A DNA stretch of 64,000 bases from Erythrocercus mccallii (GCA_013397435.1 VZRG01000032.1:588195-652194), one strand, 5' to 3'; positions 1 to 15,300 are shown, numbered from the stretch's first letter. Translations and numbers: made by a program. The notes: generated by a model from the sequence alone, not told the origin.

Positions 1-3000
1 CTGGGTGACAGTTTTTTTCTGTTTGTCTTTCTGTTTTAAAATGTCAGCTATGACAGTCTGAGTCCATATGTGCTGTCAGAAGGGCCTTAGGGTAAATTTC
101 CCCCATGTCAAGAAACGTTGCCAATGTCTTGCAGGAGGTCACAGCTTTGTCTCCAGTCTTTATCTCCTTATATAATAGTGAGATCTTTCTTCAGTTGTAT
201 TCCTGCCTTCAGTAATATAGATGGAAATCCAGGGATTTTATAAAACCTAGGACTTGTGGGAATTTTTCTTAAAAATAAAAAACGTATCAATCAGAACTTG
301 GAGCAGTATTAAATGAATGGGCTCCTGAGAGCTGGCTAGGCTAGTGGCAAATGCCTTGTGCTTATTTGTGATACAGTCTAACTCTGGAACTCAGATGTTC
401 AAAGGTGCCAGAGGTGTTCATGCCTTTTCCTCAGAATGGTAAATAATGGATATGTTTGTCAGTGTCCTTCAGATGTTCTGAATTCCAGGTTGTGTAATCA
501 CCCTGAGTTTCGAATTTGAGAATTAGAGCACATATTGCAATTACTCCTCTGGGATAACTCTTGTTTTGTTGAACAAGGATTTTGTTGCTTTTGTTGCTCA
601 GCCAATCCTGAAGTACTAATTCTTTAAATAACAAATAAAATAATTGAATTCATATTTTATTTAGCAAGTGAGGTACCTTGTATAACCCAAAAGAGTTTTT
701 ATTGGACTCACATTCTGTGCTGCATTATTCAGTACCACTCTGGCTCTAAATTCAGACAGCTGCCCTGGCTCCCAACTCTTATCTGGCAAACATCCTCCTT
801 CAGAAAGCCAGTGGACAGAGTACCTGCAGATTATTACATAATATATGTTCTAGAGCATTTGTGTTTGATTTAAGAAAATTGTAGTCTCCCATGAATTAGT
901 AGATTTGAAATTTGTTTATTTTTGAGGGTATGACTGATTGAGCATTTGATAGGTCTATCCCAAAGCTGAGAGAGATGGATCAAACATCTTTCTTTACAGA
1001 TGCATTTAGCTTATTTTCTTAGTATTTCTTCTACAAATAGATATACTGCAGGGTTTTTTTATTTAAGTTTTGATGGTACTAAAAAAATGTCAGTTAAATC
1101 TTTTCCAAGGCCTTCCCAAATGTGTTGGGGTTTTTTTCACCTTTAATCCTCCCTTGAAGTCTTTTTAGTCTCTATAATTTATTGAGACCTTCTCAAGACA
1201 AATCAAACATAAAAACCAAAACAAACCATTTTTCCTTCCTCAGAGACTGGTGGTTAATTATGTCAGTATGCTCATCTTTTGAAAATGAATCAGAATTTGA
1301 AATCTTCTCAAGAAAAGCTATAATCTAAGCAGATTTTTTTCACTATACTGTTCAAGCCATCAAGAGTAATGCATAGAGTATGCACTATGGTTATATCTGG
1401 TGATGTAGTGTAAAGCATCCAAGGAGTGCCTTGCCTAGTAGTTAGTGGGACAATAATGAAGATATTAAGATATTACTTGCCTTTGGTCAAGAACTTGGAA
1501 TAAACATTTTTTTGAAGGAGCTTGAATGAGACTTCAAAGAGTTTGAATGGCTTCCAAAAGCCTGAGCTGGTAAACCCACCCTCACCATGTCTAGTTGTAC
1601 TTCATCTTCACTCTTCAATATCTTCTCCTTCCTATTATACTATTAATTAAATTAATTTCTTCAGACCAGACAGGGAGCATGTACGGAGGTGTATTGCACT
1701 AATACAGGTGTTTTGATTTTTTTTAACTTACTGACCAATATTATTGGTTTGATAAAATAAAAAACCTGCCTGTAGCTTCTTAGACCTTTTCAGCACATGG
1801 GTGATTTCAACACAAAGCATACTATTATTTAACCTTTATTTTCTAATGAATGAAGGTATGAATTTTTTTCAAAAGTTTTGAAAGGCATTTGTGATTTTTG
1901 GAGTAGTCTTGACAATAATGTCTATCTAAACCAACCAGACCTAAAATAAGTCTATTTTCATCCCCTGTGGTTGAAAAATCTATATAAAACTGTGCTGTAA
2001 ATTGCCATGCCAAATTTCTCCATTGTTTTCAGGCAGGAAAGGTGGCAGTCTGGGAGCATCCTTTCAGATTTCAGTTTTGCCAGGTATATGATTATGAGGA
2101 GGTATTATGCTTCTGGGTGAAGAAAAATCAGTTTTCCATCAGAACTGTATTTAAATATAGTATTTAGAATCAAATCCTTCCGTCCTCTCAGAAACACCTT
2201 TGAAAGGAAGATGCCTACTACTAGTAGAAACCAAGCTTTACATACGTACACACTTTATCTGCTTTGTGCATGAAAAGGGAAGTCTGCCTGTACAAAAGCT
2301 GATGTCTAAAATTCCCCTCTGTTTGTATCTTGCTCTTCTAGAATATTTAATATATACTCAGAAATTATATGGTATGAATTGGAAAAAAACATACTTTTTG
2401 CATACAGAAAAGCACAAGTCTTTCACAAATTTTCATTTACTGAAAGATCTTCAAAACAGGCCTTTTTGAGATTTGGAGAGGGAGGAAGAGGTTTTTTTTT
2501 ATTTTACCCTTTCATCACCATTTCTGTGCAGTTGATAAATGGTGGTCATTCTTTGCTACTTCCCATGAATTATTACTTCTGTCTACAAGAGTGGATATAA
2601 CACAGAAAAAAGAAAAAAAACCTTCCTACCTGTAATTTTGCTTTCTCTCAGTATTGATTTAGTATTTATCAAAGACTTTTTTATAGTAAAATGATCATCT
2701 CTCCTACACTTGGTCTGGCATAGAATTCCTCGGAGTTTTTTTATTTGTCTGAGTGAAAACAAGAATGAGGTTCCCATATAGGTTGAATTTTCACATATTG
2801 GCCACCTGTAGTGTTTCTTTGGTTCAAACTGCTGTTTGTGCCTAAGTTTTGTTGTCTCTTCTGCTGTGGAATTCTGCTTCTAGGGAAGATCCAATGGTCA
2901 ATCAGAGTATTGAGACTCAGCAGGTTTTTAAAAAGAGATAGGAGAATTTCATAACCCACCCTCTCATCTAGATCATTATAATAATGCTGGAATATGCAAG

Positions 3001-5859
3001 CAGCAAAGCCATCATAAGAGAAAAGATAAAGAGAGAACCAATTTAGCTTTTCCAATATGAATATGCTATGAAGAAAATTACGCATCTCAACAATCTGAAG
3101 GATTTAGCTAGTATTAATGCCAACCTCATTATATGCCAAACTTGATACTATTTCAATTTCACTGTTTGAATGCAATCTTCATAGGGAGAAAAAAATAAAT
3201 CCCAAAGTAGTGATATTTTAGACAATAAAATTAAAGAATGCAGTCAAATCATGTTATATTTTCACTGAAAATCTTTCTGCTGTTTTGTTTGGATTTAATT
3301 TAATCAATGCTTTTTTTGCATTTGGACTTTGGATACTAATGATGTTTGGAATGTTGAATAACTGATGCCTGTACCAGCTGCTAAGGCTTCCTATTTAACC
3401 TGTATTGCTGTTTGGTTTTGTTTATTCGAACCTATGAAAGCTTCTAATCTGCTGCCTCTTTCAGGCATAGAGAACATTTTGGGATGTGGAGGATTCTCCC
3501 TGGCTGCCCATAAAGGTTGGCAGGAAAAGCTCTCACTAAAATTGTTTAAGCTGATGAATAGCTCTATCCATATCAGTGTTAAATTTTGATTTTAAATAGC
3601 TTCCAAGGAAAAAAAAAGGAGGACAAAAAGTGCAGAAGTTTCACTGTTAAAGGAATTTTTGGTTTGTGGGCTTTTTTTCCCTTGTCTTTCCATTCATTGT
3701 CCCAGGGGCAAACTTAAATTATATGTTTTGAAGATTCTTGCTTCATCCCCCATTAGATGTTTGTGCTAAAGTTGTATTGACATAAACATTTGCATAAATC
3801 CCAGTTCAAAAGAATACTTAATTGAAGGAGTTGTTAGAGAAACAGCTGCCAGGTGACATCTTGTCACTGCAAGGCTGGAGAGGCTGGCACACACCTAACA
3901 TTTTTCCTTTCTGCCTGTTGTGTATAGACAGCAGATTTGGCCAGAAATTGCACTTCATGTAATAGAGAATGAAGGATTGGGCCAGATATTCTAGTCAGCC
4001 TGTGTGTTACTGACTCCTCATTAATTATTTAGCATGATTTTGCTCACTCACTGTGATCGTTCTTAATCCAAAAAAATCAGGAAGCTGTACAAATTCTACT
4101 GATGCATAGAAGCACCATAACATCCCTTTGCATATAAGCAAACAATGGGAAAAATAAAGTTAATAGAGTAATTTTTCAGTGTTAATGTAGGTTCTGTCTT
4201 AGCAAAGTCTGTTACTAGGCATAGTCAGAAGCATACTAATCACTGATACTTTGTTTCATCTTCAAGTAAAAGAGTAAAATTAAAGTTGTTTTGTATTTTT
4301 TTTAAGGTACAGTATTTAATTTTTGTTCCTGCTTCATGTCTCCTTACTCTCAATTTAAAAGGTATGTGAGGAGATACCAGAGGGGCTATAGGTTTATTGA
4401 AGTTAAAGAAAGAAGAGGGTTTTTCCTCCCCTTCTCAATTGGAAAAGATTAAGAAGCATTATGTTTGGGGTTTGTACATGAATTCTAGGGCCAGGAGAAC
4501 ATTCTGTTTTTACTGATGTAATGGTGGGAGTTGTCAGGGATAGACATCAGGCACTTCTTTTCTATACACTGGCTAAACCCAGGAATATTATGGTCCAAGA
4601 AACACAGCACTTCCTTTATTAGGTTTCATATTTTATAATCTATTATTGCTGTGTTCTGCAGGCAATGCCACCTTTGCCTAATACATGGAGCAAAGGGAAA
4701 GAACTTAGTATAGACCAAGATGATAATTTCCCAATAAAAATTTCATTTGCAACTAAGGGAGTGATTAATGCTTGACAGATGAAACAGTAGAAAAAAACAG
4801 TGTCCATCAATGCCTTTTAAAGGATAACAAGACAATATGTTTGTTTTTTCGGTTTTCAACACTCAGGATGATGGGAGGAGATACACAGCTGCTAGGTAGT
4901 AATGTATTTGCAGGTTATGTATGTCTTTGTCATGAATTATATTGTAAAAAACATAAATTAAATCTTTGGATGTACTTTTGATGAAACAATGATAAAGCAT
5001 GTATCATTTTTTCCAGATTATTTATACTTGTCCATTCATTCAAGGTAGTGTGAAAGATCTGCTTCTTAAATGCATAGTTAAACATCTAAATTCATGCCAC
5101 ACTTTTGGTTTGCTTTTTTTTGCTTTTTCAAATCATGTTACATGTCTGAATTTGACAATGTAAGGACAATGTGACAGATAGCTATAGGATATATCTGTTT
5201 TACAGGTAATGTGCTTGAAAACTAGAAAATTATCTTCCAAAACTGTACACTAGCTAAAATAGGGCTTCATCTGATAATATTTGATAGTGAAATGTATATA
5301 TCTCTACATCAAAGCCTTCACAGTGGTCTTAGCTCACTGAATTAGGTGCTGGCTTTTTGGTTGTTCTAAAGCAAAGTAATGACCAGCAAAATGCTGAGCA
5401 TTGCCATCTTTTGGCACAGTAAGAGCACCTGCTGACAAAATCATCCAGGTTCCATTTTAGTCACTCCAGACCTTTCTCAAAGTTGTCCCCTCTGTCTTCT
5501 AGGTGTCAGTGCTCCAACAGCTATACTTCCACATGGGTGGCATGATGCAGAGCTTGGAAGGAACCGTGTCAGTAAAATGACAGCAGTGTTCAGAGGCAAG
5601 GGAAAGAGTCATTATCTAGAGAAAAAATACTGTGACATTAATTACTCTTCATGAAGCAGGCTGTCTCCAAATGCAAACTCAACAGTCTTACTGTGCTTGA
5701 AATCCCTTAGGCCAATAAGAGAGGTGAGCCAAGGCTTTGATTCCCACCTTCCATCTCTCACAATGAATGTAACAGCCCCGAGCATTGCTGGGCACCATTC
5801 ACTTCCCAGGGAGAGGCAATTTAGGTCTCCTATTTATTTATTTATCATATTATTTCGAC
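1..5859. other. Unique A/T-rich non-coding DNA, no gene recognised
   Basis: I read both strands and found no recognisable exon, RNA gene or repeat family. Open frames here are at most about 115 codons (an antisense one lies at 2741-3085), have no domain signature and overlap frames on the other strand. Short homopolymer T and A runs are scattered through it, as is usual for A/T-rich vertebrate DNA. It could be intergenic or intronic. Confidence 0.6.
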
Positions 5860-6112
5860 TTAGAATGGTGCCAGTTGGAAGGGACTGTCAATGATTACCT
5901 AGTCCAACTGCGTGACCAATTCAGGGCTGGACAAGTTAAAGTATATTATTATGGGCAATATTCAAATGCCTCTTAAATGTTGACAGGCTTGGGGCATTGG
6001 CCACTTCTCTAAGAATTTTATTACAGTGTTCAACCACCCTCTCAGTAAAGAAATGCTTCCTAATATCTAGTTTCACTCAAACAAAAGATGAAAGCTTTAT
6101 GCCACTCATCTA
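5860..6112 (-). mobile_element. CR1 LINE, truncated 3' end (antisense)
   Basis: Read on the + strand it begins with a degenerate AGAATGG and then the CR1 tail signature TTGGAAGGGACT, followed by CTAGTCCAACTG. Further on come the blocks GACAGGCTTGGGGCATTGGCCAC and AACCACCCTCTCAGTAAAGAAATG, then TTCCTAATATCTAGT. These are typical of the last 250 bases of an avian CR1 copy read in reverse complement. The final part (GCTTTATGCCACT) is more diverged. Only the 3' end is present, as expected from the 5' truncation that is normal for CR1. There is no coding capacity. The tail differs in sequence from the other CR1 tails in the window, so it probably belongs to a separate subfamily. Confidence 0.88.
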
Positions 6113-6263
6113 AACCAAGCAATATTATAGAAGTGACTAGTTGTCAGCAATATATTCTCTTTGTCTCAGTTATGAGAAGGTATTTAACAACTGAAGCAAT
6201 ATTGAATTATGCTGCCATTTTCCTTAGAAATTGATCTAGATTTCAGCACTAGATAAAAAGGAT

Positions 6264-6268
<5 letters not shown>

Positions 6269-6314
<46 letters not shown>
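6269..6314 (+). repeat. (GATA)n tetranucleotide microsatellite
   Basis: About eleven uninterrupted GATA/ATAG units, followed by an A-rich stretch. It lies about 150 bases after the CR1 tail that ends near 6112. It is a perfect array and so probably length-variable. Confidence 0.97.
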
Positions 6315-9300
6315 AAAATAAAATATAATAATGTATTAAAAAGTTTTAAATGGGTCAGAAAAATATTGTAAGGGTGGTAAAGTCTTCATTTTTCAGAAAT
6401 TTCATCTAGGAGCTCTGAGATAGTTGTGCTGGGATGAGTGTTTGGAGCAGCAGGCATTAGCAAGGGCTAATGAAAAGGAAAGGGAAAAGGAGCTGACAAG
6501 TAAAGGAAATTATTCTTCTTGAAGTGTCCCTTGATTTTCATTAAAAGAAAATAATTAGCAATGAGGGTAGTAGAAATGATAGGAGTAGGCAGGCCAGATA
6601 ATTGCATGCAAGTAAGGATTTTTTGAGGCTTACTGACTAGAGTACCTTCTTCAGTGAATACTGCCTTGGTGAAATCTGGGGAATGTAAACCAGCAACTCT
6701 TAGTGGTTAAGCAAAACTCCAAAAGAGAAGGTGCGAGTGTTATTTTTGCTCTTAAAGACTTGGACACTTTGCCTGAATTTAGCAAACGCTAGTTAGGATC
6801 CTTTCTATTTTATGAACCATCTATCAGTTTTCCTTAGTTTGAGTACTCCACCACAGAGATAGACAGGAATTTTTTATTCTCTTATTTCTTAGTGGTGGGT
6901 GTTTGGTGTTCTCCTTACCTGACCTGTGATATGATCAGGACAAAAGCATAGGGTTGTGAGTTATCTGGGGTGCCCGTAATAATCAATTTCACATCTGTGC
7001 AAAAATCATAACCCTTTTATCTGGAATAGCATACATTTGTAGGTCCAGCTCATGGAGAGATTTATCTGCCTAAAATGATAGTCATTCAAAATGCCAATCT
7101 GTTTGGCATTAACATCTTGAATTCTCTGAAGCTAGCAGCAGGTTTGTCCAGGAAAAAAGGCAGAATCAAACTGGAGAGTCACTTTCTGTCCTTGACTTTT
7201 GTTGTTGAGTATCTTTTTATATTAATGATGTTGATGTCAGCTGGGGTCATTGCAGAGAATCCCAAGCTGTTAAAAACAGCAAGTAGTCTACTCAACTTAA
7301 ATTTAATTATGTTTTCCTATTGAAGTAGGTAAGGAGATGATCAATATGCATTGGAGAGTATATAACACAGTACAATAGTACTTTCTGAAAGGTCAATGTT
7401 TTATATTTTGCCATGTTTTTAAGTTCTTCACAAATCAACATAACTATTGATAGTCAGACCTGATCATCAAAAAAATCCTAGTGCAGAGAAAAAAAATTGA
7501 TTTATCTCATTTAGAGGAGTGAGAATTCTTCCTGAAAATAAGGAAACTAATGAGAAAATATCTTTTTTTTTCTTTTTTGTGTATGCACTAGGTAATTATT
7601 ACCTCACTAAAAACCTTTTTCAACTAGAAAGTTTTTAGAAGTCACATTTCACATAAGAAATGGCAGTTGCTCCAGCATAGCTTGGAATGCCCTTTGGGTA
7701 TATTCTAGTTCAGGTATTGTGCCTTAAGCTTACGGTCAAGCTTATTTTTCAAAAGGATTGATGGCTGGGAGCTGATGGGAAATTGCTTTCCTTCTTCTTT
7801 ATCAGTATAAGGTACAGAATCACCTGCTGTTTAGAATAATTTCGTATAAAGTACCTTTGGAAATCTAGATGAATAATGGGCAAGGAGGAAAAGTGAGGAT
7901 TTTATATTGCGCATATATCAAGGCTTTTTCTGTCTTAATAAAATCATAAATATATTAGGTCGTTTCCATAGCATGTGAACTTGAGACCTGACTGCTAGGT
8001 CTATTTGTACATCTCAGTCAAGGACTTTGTACACTTCAGGATCTTTATCATATGTGTCACTTACAGTAATAAACACTGTTAATAAAACCCATTCATATTA
8101 CAAAGAAAAGATTTTCTGAAACTTTGGAAGAAAGTGTAATTGGTGCTATTAGTATAATACTGTGTTCTAAGGAGCCAGCCATGGAGCAGTAGTAAAATTC
8201 TGTAGCTTTTCAGCCTAAGCTATAAAAGCTCCTCACTTGTACCTGGAGAGCCTGAACACCATGCTACAAATCTAACTGGGGGTTTGGTTCTTCATATTCT
8301 TAAGTAACGTAATGCCTTCTGGGAGGTCCAGATATTATTTAAATCTTGGCCCAGTTTCCACAAAGTTCTTTGCAGGGAACTTTCTCCCCCCTTTTGTGGG
8401 ATTCTCTTTGCACAGGTGCCAGCATCAGCAGGTACCCTGAGGCTTCCCTGCTCTCCCTGGTATCTCTCCCTGAGCTCTTGGAGCAGGACAAGCCTGCAGC
8501 TCATATGTGTGCCTTTTAGAAAATGGGATGTAAGCCATTTAGAAAATGGTGTTGTCTACTCTTCTGTTTATAGATATTTTAGTAAAGAAAGCGAAAAGCA
8601 AAACTGAATGTAGACTGCTTACAGGCCTTTGTTATAGGGAGCATTGTTGGTTAGTGTAATGGAAGTGAGATTTGGTTGATACATTTAACGATTTGCCTTT
8701 AACTGAGAAAGCAGGCAGTTTATTATTATTTGGCTAATAAGACAAATACATTCCTGTGCTAAAGTGATAGGTAGGAGTGTAGTCAGACTGGCTGGTAAGG
8801 GTATTTTGATAATGTGAGAGACTCATGAGGTTAGTCTGTTCTGGCACCAATGATTTTGATTGATATTGCTGTAGCTACTGTGGTATGATTTATGTGGAAG
8901 TAATATAAAGGACATTCTACTTCTTTTTGCCAAGTTGCAAGTACACTGTAGGGAAGGCAAAGTCTTTTAAAGTATATGAAAATAAGTATAAAGAAATTGT
9001 TTAGGAATGTCCTCCAACATACTATCTGTTAGCTCAGTTTGCGAAGCCAAAGAATTTCTGGATATGAAGAGGATAAATAATAACTGCTAGAAAATATTTT
9101 TTATTTTATAGTAAGGGAAAATTTTATCTATTTCTATATTTGCTGGAAAAACAAAAATCACATTATTTGGTAAAGATGTTAGTGACAGTGGTAAAGATAG
9201 ACTTGGCAAAAGTCATCTGTGCCTTGGTTAAAGAAAAACTTGGCCACCAGCAGTTGATAAATAACTGAATTGAAGAAGGTCACGTCCATTCTAACTGGTA

Positions 9301-12300
9301 ACATATGAGCTTTGGTAGACCTGTGATACAGCATTATAGAAAAAAGCATATACTCTGAGAAAGGCATAAATGCATAGTTCATATGTTTCCAAGGCAACAA
9401 ATAATTGTTATTGGACATTTGGACTTACAGCTAGTTAAAAAGTCAGGAATTGTAAACACAAGGTGAATTAGTATTTCTGCCAAGTTTAGTTATTCAGTAG
9501 GCCAACAAATCTACAACAGGGAAAATGAAACAAAAGACAATTTCTTTAAGGTTTTATATATGCGTTTTCCATTTCTATATGTGGTATGGGAAGTGTTACA
9601 AAAGGCAGAATTTGTTTCTGTCATTGATTTCTTGATCAACTGCTGCCAGAATGTGACAGCTAAGAAAGAGTAAAATTTGAAGGATGTATCTTGCCCCCAG
9701 GTTTCTTCCCAGCAGTGAGACAGAGTTCTTAGAACAAGATTAAAAGTACAAAAACCTAGATGCTGTGGAAAAGAATGGAGATGTCAACTGTTGAATCAGA
9801 TGGATTCCAAATACTTTCATTTTTTAAAAATTTTATTTTCACTGAACTCACGTCACCGGTAGTTACAAGAATAAACCCCAAAAAATCCAATCACTGAAAA
9901 AAATTAATTCAGCCAATAAGACATCAACCGATATATCCTGCCACATTTATGTGACTTTTGGGATGTTTCTAAGAATTTGTGATCTTCTGTTGCAGAGGGT
10001 TTGAGAAAGGAGAGGTGCTATGTTACGCTTTTCTTTTGAAGAGTAATTTTGACTAAAATCTGATCCCTAGTTTATTCAGTTTAGGTGAAGTCCTGACAAG
10101 TTTGGAGAGAGATCGAGAAGAAGGATAAATTCCTGGAAATTTTTTTTCTCAGAGCAACAGGTTGAACAAGTTGTAAGTATGGAAGAGCCCAAAAGGATAT
10201 GCTGTCTGAACAGACTGCCCTGTTTCATGGAAAGCCGTGCTGGTTCCCTTGGGTGTTCTTGGTTGTTTCACAGTGCAGCAGTAAGCCAAAGTTCCTCTGA
10301 AATAATGTCAGAGCATCATTAAACCAGTTAATAAAACTCTGCCTCCAGTGTGTTCTACTGAGAACAGTGGTTGGAACCACCAGTTCAGAGATTGCCCTTC
10401 TTAGGTGAGTTACGGCATCACCATGAGCAGTAACACTGCTTGCAGTAGCACACGTGCCCACCCAGGGAGCTTCTAGGTCTCTCTGATCTTTGCTCTGCTG
10501 CACAGGGGTCACAGACTCTCTGAGGGACTTGCAGGAGTTTTAAGAGGAAGAACAGGGAGTAGAGTTAAGAGCAAGAATAGGAAACTGCAGGGAGCAATTG
10601 TGAACCTTCTAAATAACAAAATGGTTGCAAGCCTTTTTTTTTCTCTGCATAAACGTGCTCACAAACACATATATGCCTTGTGGAAATGTGGCTAACTCCA
10701 TCACTTCAAGGTTATTACCTGTAAATTTTTTACACAAAGATACTTACTTCCTTTTTTGTATACTTTGTGAGGAAAAATCTGGGGCTGTACTACAAGACAT
10801 CCCAAAATTGGCCCTTGTTATAGGAAGTAAACTGGAAGAATCCAGACTTTCTAAAGCTGATAGCTAAATATTGGAGACATAACATATTTAGCGGCACAGA
10901 AGTCTATCTTGAAAAAAATCTGTCATCCTATACTATGTACTTCTTCTCTTGCATCCTCAGTGGATCTTGAAAGAAGATGAAAAAATGCAGCCACAGTATT
11001 GTGTGGGGAATAGTAGGAGGCTGTAAGCTTGGAAACTGCAGAAATAATTGTAGATGCACTGTGCAAGAAATGCTGCAGATGGGATTAAGTTGGTGAGAGA
11101 TCTCAAGAAAGTGGATTTTTTGATGCTTTTTGAAAACAATGTGGAAAATGTAGAAGAAACAGTTTATGTTTTTTTGGCAGCTGTGATTTGCAATTCAAAG
11201 TGTTTGAAGTGGAGACTTCTTGGCCAGACTAAATAGTGGAAAAGAAGTAAAATGAACAGAGTAAAACAATCAATAAATTCAGTAACTGCAAAGAGAAGCA
11301 CACATAATTAGTGCATATCCACCATGTGAACTTGACTCCACAGGGACAGCTGAAGCTGACACAAGAGATTTTGGAGAACACTCTGATGTCAGGCATCCTG
11401 TAAATTCCCTTAGATTGTTTTTTTCACCTTCTGCACCTTGATTGACCATATCATTTGTTCCATCTGGCAAAGTCTTCACTGCTGATTGTAGAGACTCTGA
11501 GCATGCTTTTGTTTGGCTTTTTCCTTTGTACTTCACAGTTTAATGGCTTACTGCCAAATGCTACACCTAGAGGCAGAAAAATATGGATATTAACATGGCA
11601 TAGACTGTGGAAATGAAACTCCATGACTGCTGTGTGGAATCTATATTAGCATATTCAGAAGAATATGATAAATATTCTATGATTTTGTGAAAAGAATGCT
11701 TTTTTCCTTTTACCTTTCTGTATGTACTTAGTTTTCATTGTTCATCAATTGAAATTATTCCTGTGGATCTGGCAAAGACTACGCCAGAACTTTACTGGCT
11801 AAATTATCCAAGTGATCATCTTGTTGAATATGCCTTGTTTTGAACTTAACAGTCATCACCCATCATGAGTTGTACACCAAGACATATATGTCCATGAATG
11901 AAATTTTAATGGTAAAAAGAGCTTTACAGAAGCGTCATTTCTTGATCCCTATGTTAGATACACTTCAGATTGCTTCTGGTGCTACGATGCCCAAGGAAAC
12001 CTTTATGTGGCCACAAGTTGCACAGCATTTGATTCAGAAAAGCAAGAAGAGGTTAAAGTCTGTGTGTATCTTAAAGGCAAGATGCAGTTTCGTGGCTGAT
12101 GCTGCATCATGATGTGCTGGGGACTTGGCTGGTTTGGGCGAGTTGCTGTGCTTTGTGTAACCCTGCAAACCTGGTCCCATCAGCTCCCTCTTGATATTCT
12201 CAGCTGGTTTTGTGACTAATTGTTTATATTGCCAACCATATATCAGGAAGGAACCTGCTTTGTAATCACACAAGAGAACTCTTTGGTTTGAAAGTCAACC

Positions 12301-15300
12301 ATCTTTGCTATGTTCTCTGTTAAAACACTTGTTGAAATAGCAGTGAGTAATAGGATTGAAGCATTGAAGTACGAATCCTTATTTCCAGTATTGCAAAATA
12401 CAAAAGGACATAGTTGTTATAATCCCATGACATATCTTGTTTTTGTATCTCATTTCTTGTTATTATGTATTATAAAATGGAAAAAAGTTTATTTTTAAAG
12501 ATACTGTCACATTTTGCAATCAGATTATTTCAATGTGAAAAGTATATAAAATTTTATTATTGCGTAATTTGCCACAGTGTTTGGTAGAAATTGCTAAATC
12601 TCTCAGGAAGTGTTGTCCACCTACAGCTTAGTCACGGGTATTTCTTGCACAACACAGCACAAAATATGATCAAGGAAACACCTGACCTAAAACTAAGGCT
12701 TAACTTTTCTGCTTCAGGCCTGTGTGTCACTGTTCTTGAGGACAGAGAATAGGCCAGACTGCTTTAGATTTTTTAGCTTCTCCTTTGAAGAGGAATCTTG
12801 CTATGTCATTAGTTGTTGTGAGCATCTTAGTAGACCCATTGTTTCCATTAGGTTTTCTTATCTGAATAGCAATTATTTCTGTGAATAAGCATTTGTGGTA
12901 GTGAGCTCTTAATCAGTTAGGCAATTGCAAAGTGTTAATAATGCACAGCATGTTCTGCATGCAAGCACACTGATATTTGCCCTCAGCTTCACTGTGAAAC
13001 TCCACCACAAGTGGGAGAAACAAAGTCCTGGCTTCTGTGATTTCATTTATCCACTTTATATTTCAGAGATTACTAAAGTGATGTGTAATCAAACATTTTT
13101 TGAAGCCCTCTCAATATTGAAAGGATTGCTTTGAGATGTTAATCATTGAAAAAAGCAAAACTTACTTTTGGATTTCTCCAGCATCACGTAAGAGTCATGT
13201 CACTGCATGCTTTTTGTTTTCTATCGATTCTCTGATTGCCTTGGCTGGATGGAAGCTTTGAATGAGTGTAACCTGTGGACAATAACAAGTCCAGATGCAA
13301 ATTGAAAGTTTCTGGTTTGCGCTCATGTCTGGCCTGCTGTCTGCTCAGCTTCTTCTTTCAATATTGTTCTCTGTGGAATTGTGTTGCTTACAGTTCATCA
13401 GTAAATCTATGGGATGATCAATGGTCTTGTTGCTTTTATAATTACATGACAACTCATTTAGGAGTACAGATAGTTCAGACCTCACAAACCGATGTATTTG
13501 AACTATGAGAATACTACCTGTCAGTGATAAGTTAAAGGCATTAGGAGAATATTTAATTAAAGAATCTAGTGACTCTGAACTTTCAAATTATAATTAAGAA
13601 TATCCAATGTGTGGTTGTCCACAGTATGAAATTTTATTGCTCCAGTTGTGATAAGTGCAGAGAAATCTGACCTATTAATAAAAAAAGATTATGTTTCTGT
13701 CTACTCTCAAAGAGAGGAATGCCTGTTTCCTCCATTCTAACTTCAGGGCTCTCTATGTTCTTACATTGTCAGCAGTCTAACATGGCTATGGTTTACCTCA
13801 AAAAGAAATTGCTAGAATTTAATAATTTGCTTTAATTTTACACCCTCTGTATTTGTAGTAGCACTAATTTTTACTTTTTTTTTTTATTTGAAGAGGAGTA
13901 AAATTCTCTGAAAGCAGTGAGAGGAAAGGTAAGCAAAAATGCTGCTATGTAGATGTCCTCAAGTCCTTGCACAAGATGACCCTCTGCATTGTAGCAAATA
14001 CCAAAACTTGGTCATATTGCAGTGAGGCAATGAGGAGGATATCAGCACGTCTTCAAAAGCAATGCTCTAAAGAGGTGAATTGCTTTTGTCTCCTTTTTTT
14101 TTTCTCAATAATTCTACTCCTCTACCTGATGCAATAGACAATGAAGACCCAGTAAAGTGGAGATTTTTAACACCATAAATTTGTGGGCTACTATATTTTT
14201 TCTAATGATTGCTGACTGTGCAACTAATCTTATTTTACTGTTTTTTTAATTACCTATTGAGAGCCACTTGGATGGAGTTCATAGAGCTTCAGACCCACAA
14301 ACCACAAATTACAAACTAAATTCGGTTAATTAGCTGAGCCAAAACTACCATAAAGTATATACTTGGAGCTGGGTTCTCACTATTTTTTTACGAGAGATAG
14401 AAAAAAGCATGGTGAAAAATTCATAAAATAATAGTAAATTTTATAATATTTTCTCTGGAATAATTTAGGAGCACCTAAGAGTGTGTTTTTGTATTCAGTC
14501 TACCTCTATTTGTGTAGTTATCTTAGCAGACTAATCAGCCTTCTCATGTTCTCAGAGAGTCATCCTTTATTACAAGGCGAAATGACACACATCTCAAATA
14601 TTTTATTGCAGTGGTTTGAGCCTAAAGAACATTTGGTTTATGGAGAAGTCAAAATCTGGAATAAAGATGTCATATTTCTCTTCACACGCTGGTAATCTTT
14701 TGGGGTTTCGAAAATGCAAAGTTTATATTTCCAGTCCATTGTCTTATGGTAAGGAGTAAACTCCTTTTGCTGCCAACACACAGTGTGACAGGAGGAGTTC
14801 AGCTGTGCTTTTCATCTGGGATTGTCAAATTAGCTGCTGCTGGATACAGCTACATGTGTGCTTCTATGCTTATATGACAAGCTGCACATAGCAAGCATTA
14901 TACATGTTTTAAAGATTAAAATCTTACCTTAATGTCTGTCCATTTCTATCTTTAAAATAAAATGGGGCAATTAATAAATGCCATTAAAATGTAATGGTAA
15001 AAATTGCTAAATAAATAAATAAATGTAGGTAAGGATGATCACTTCTGTAATATCATTGATGGTAAAATTCCTATGCTCTTTGTGTATTTCAGTGCAACTT
15101 GATTCATAGCAGGTATCACTGCTTGTTTACTGAGGAGCAGGTGCTTTTTTTGCCTTCTGCCTAAGAGGAGCAGTTTATGCCAAAGCATTTAAAGTTTGGA
15201 GCAGGACCCTTCTGTGTTTTATGCTGTTCATAGGCTTCTCAGAGTGAGAGTACAGTTCAGGGACTGCCATAGGGCAGTGCAAATGGATTTTATCACTTTA

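Noticed and set aside
8160..8290. TATAAAAG followed by a GC-richer segment, as in a promoter or a solo LTR
   Set aside because: No TG...CA ends, target-site duplication or polyadenylation arrangement could be shown; single TATA-like strings are common in such DNA.
11663..11693. ATATTCTATGATTTTGTG, resembling the tandem CR1 terminal octamers
   Set aside because: No TTCCAAC-type tail or other CR1 sequence precedes it, so it is probably a chance match in A/T-rich DNA.
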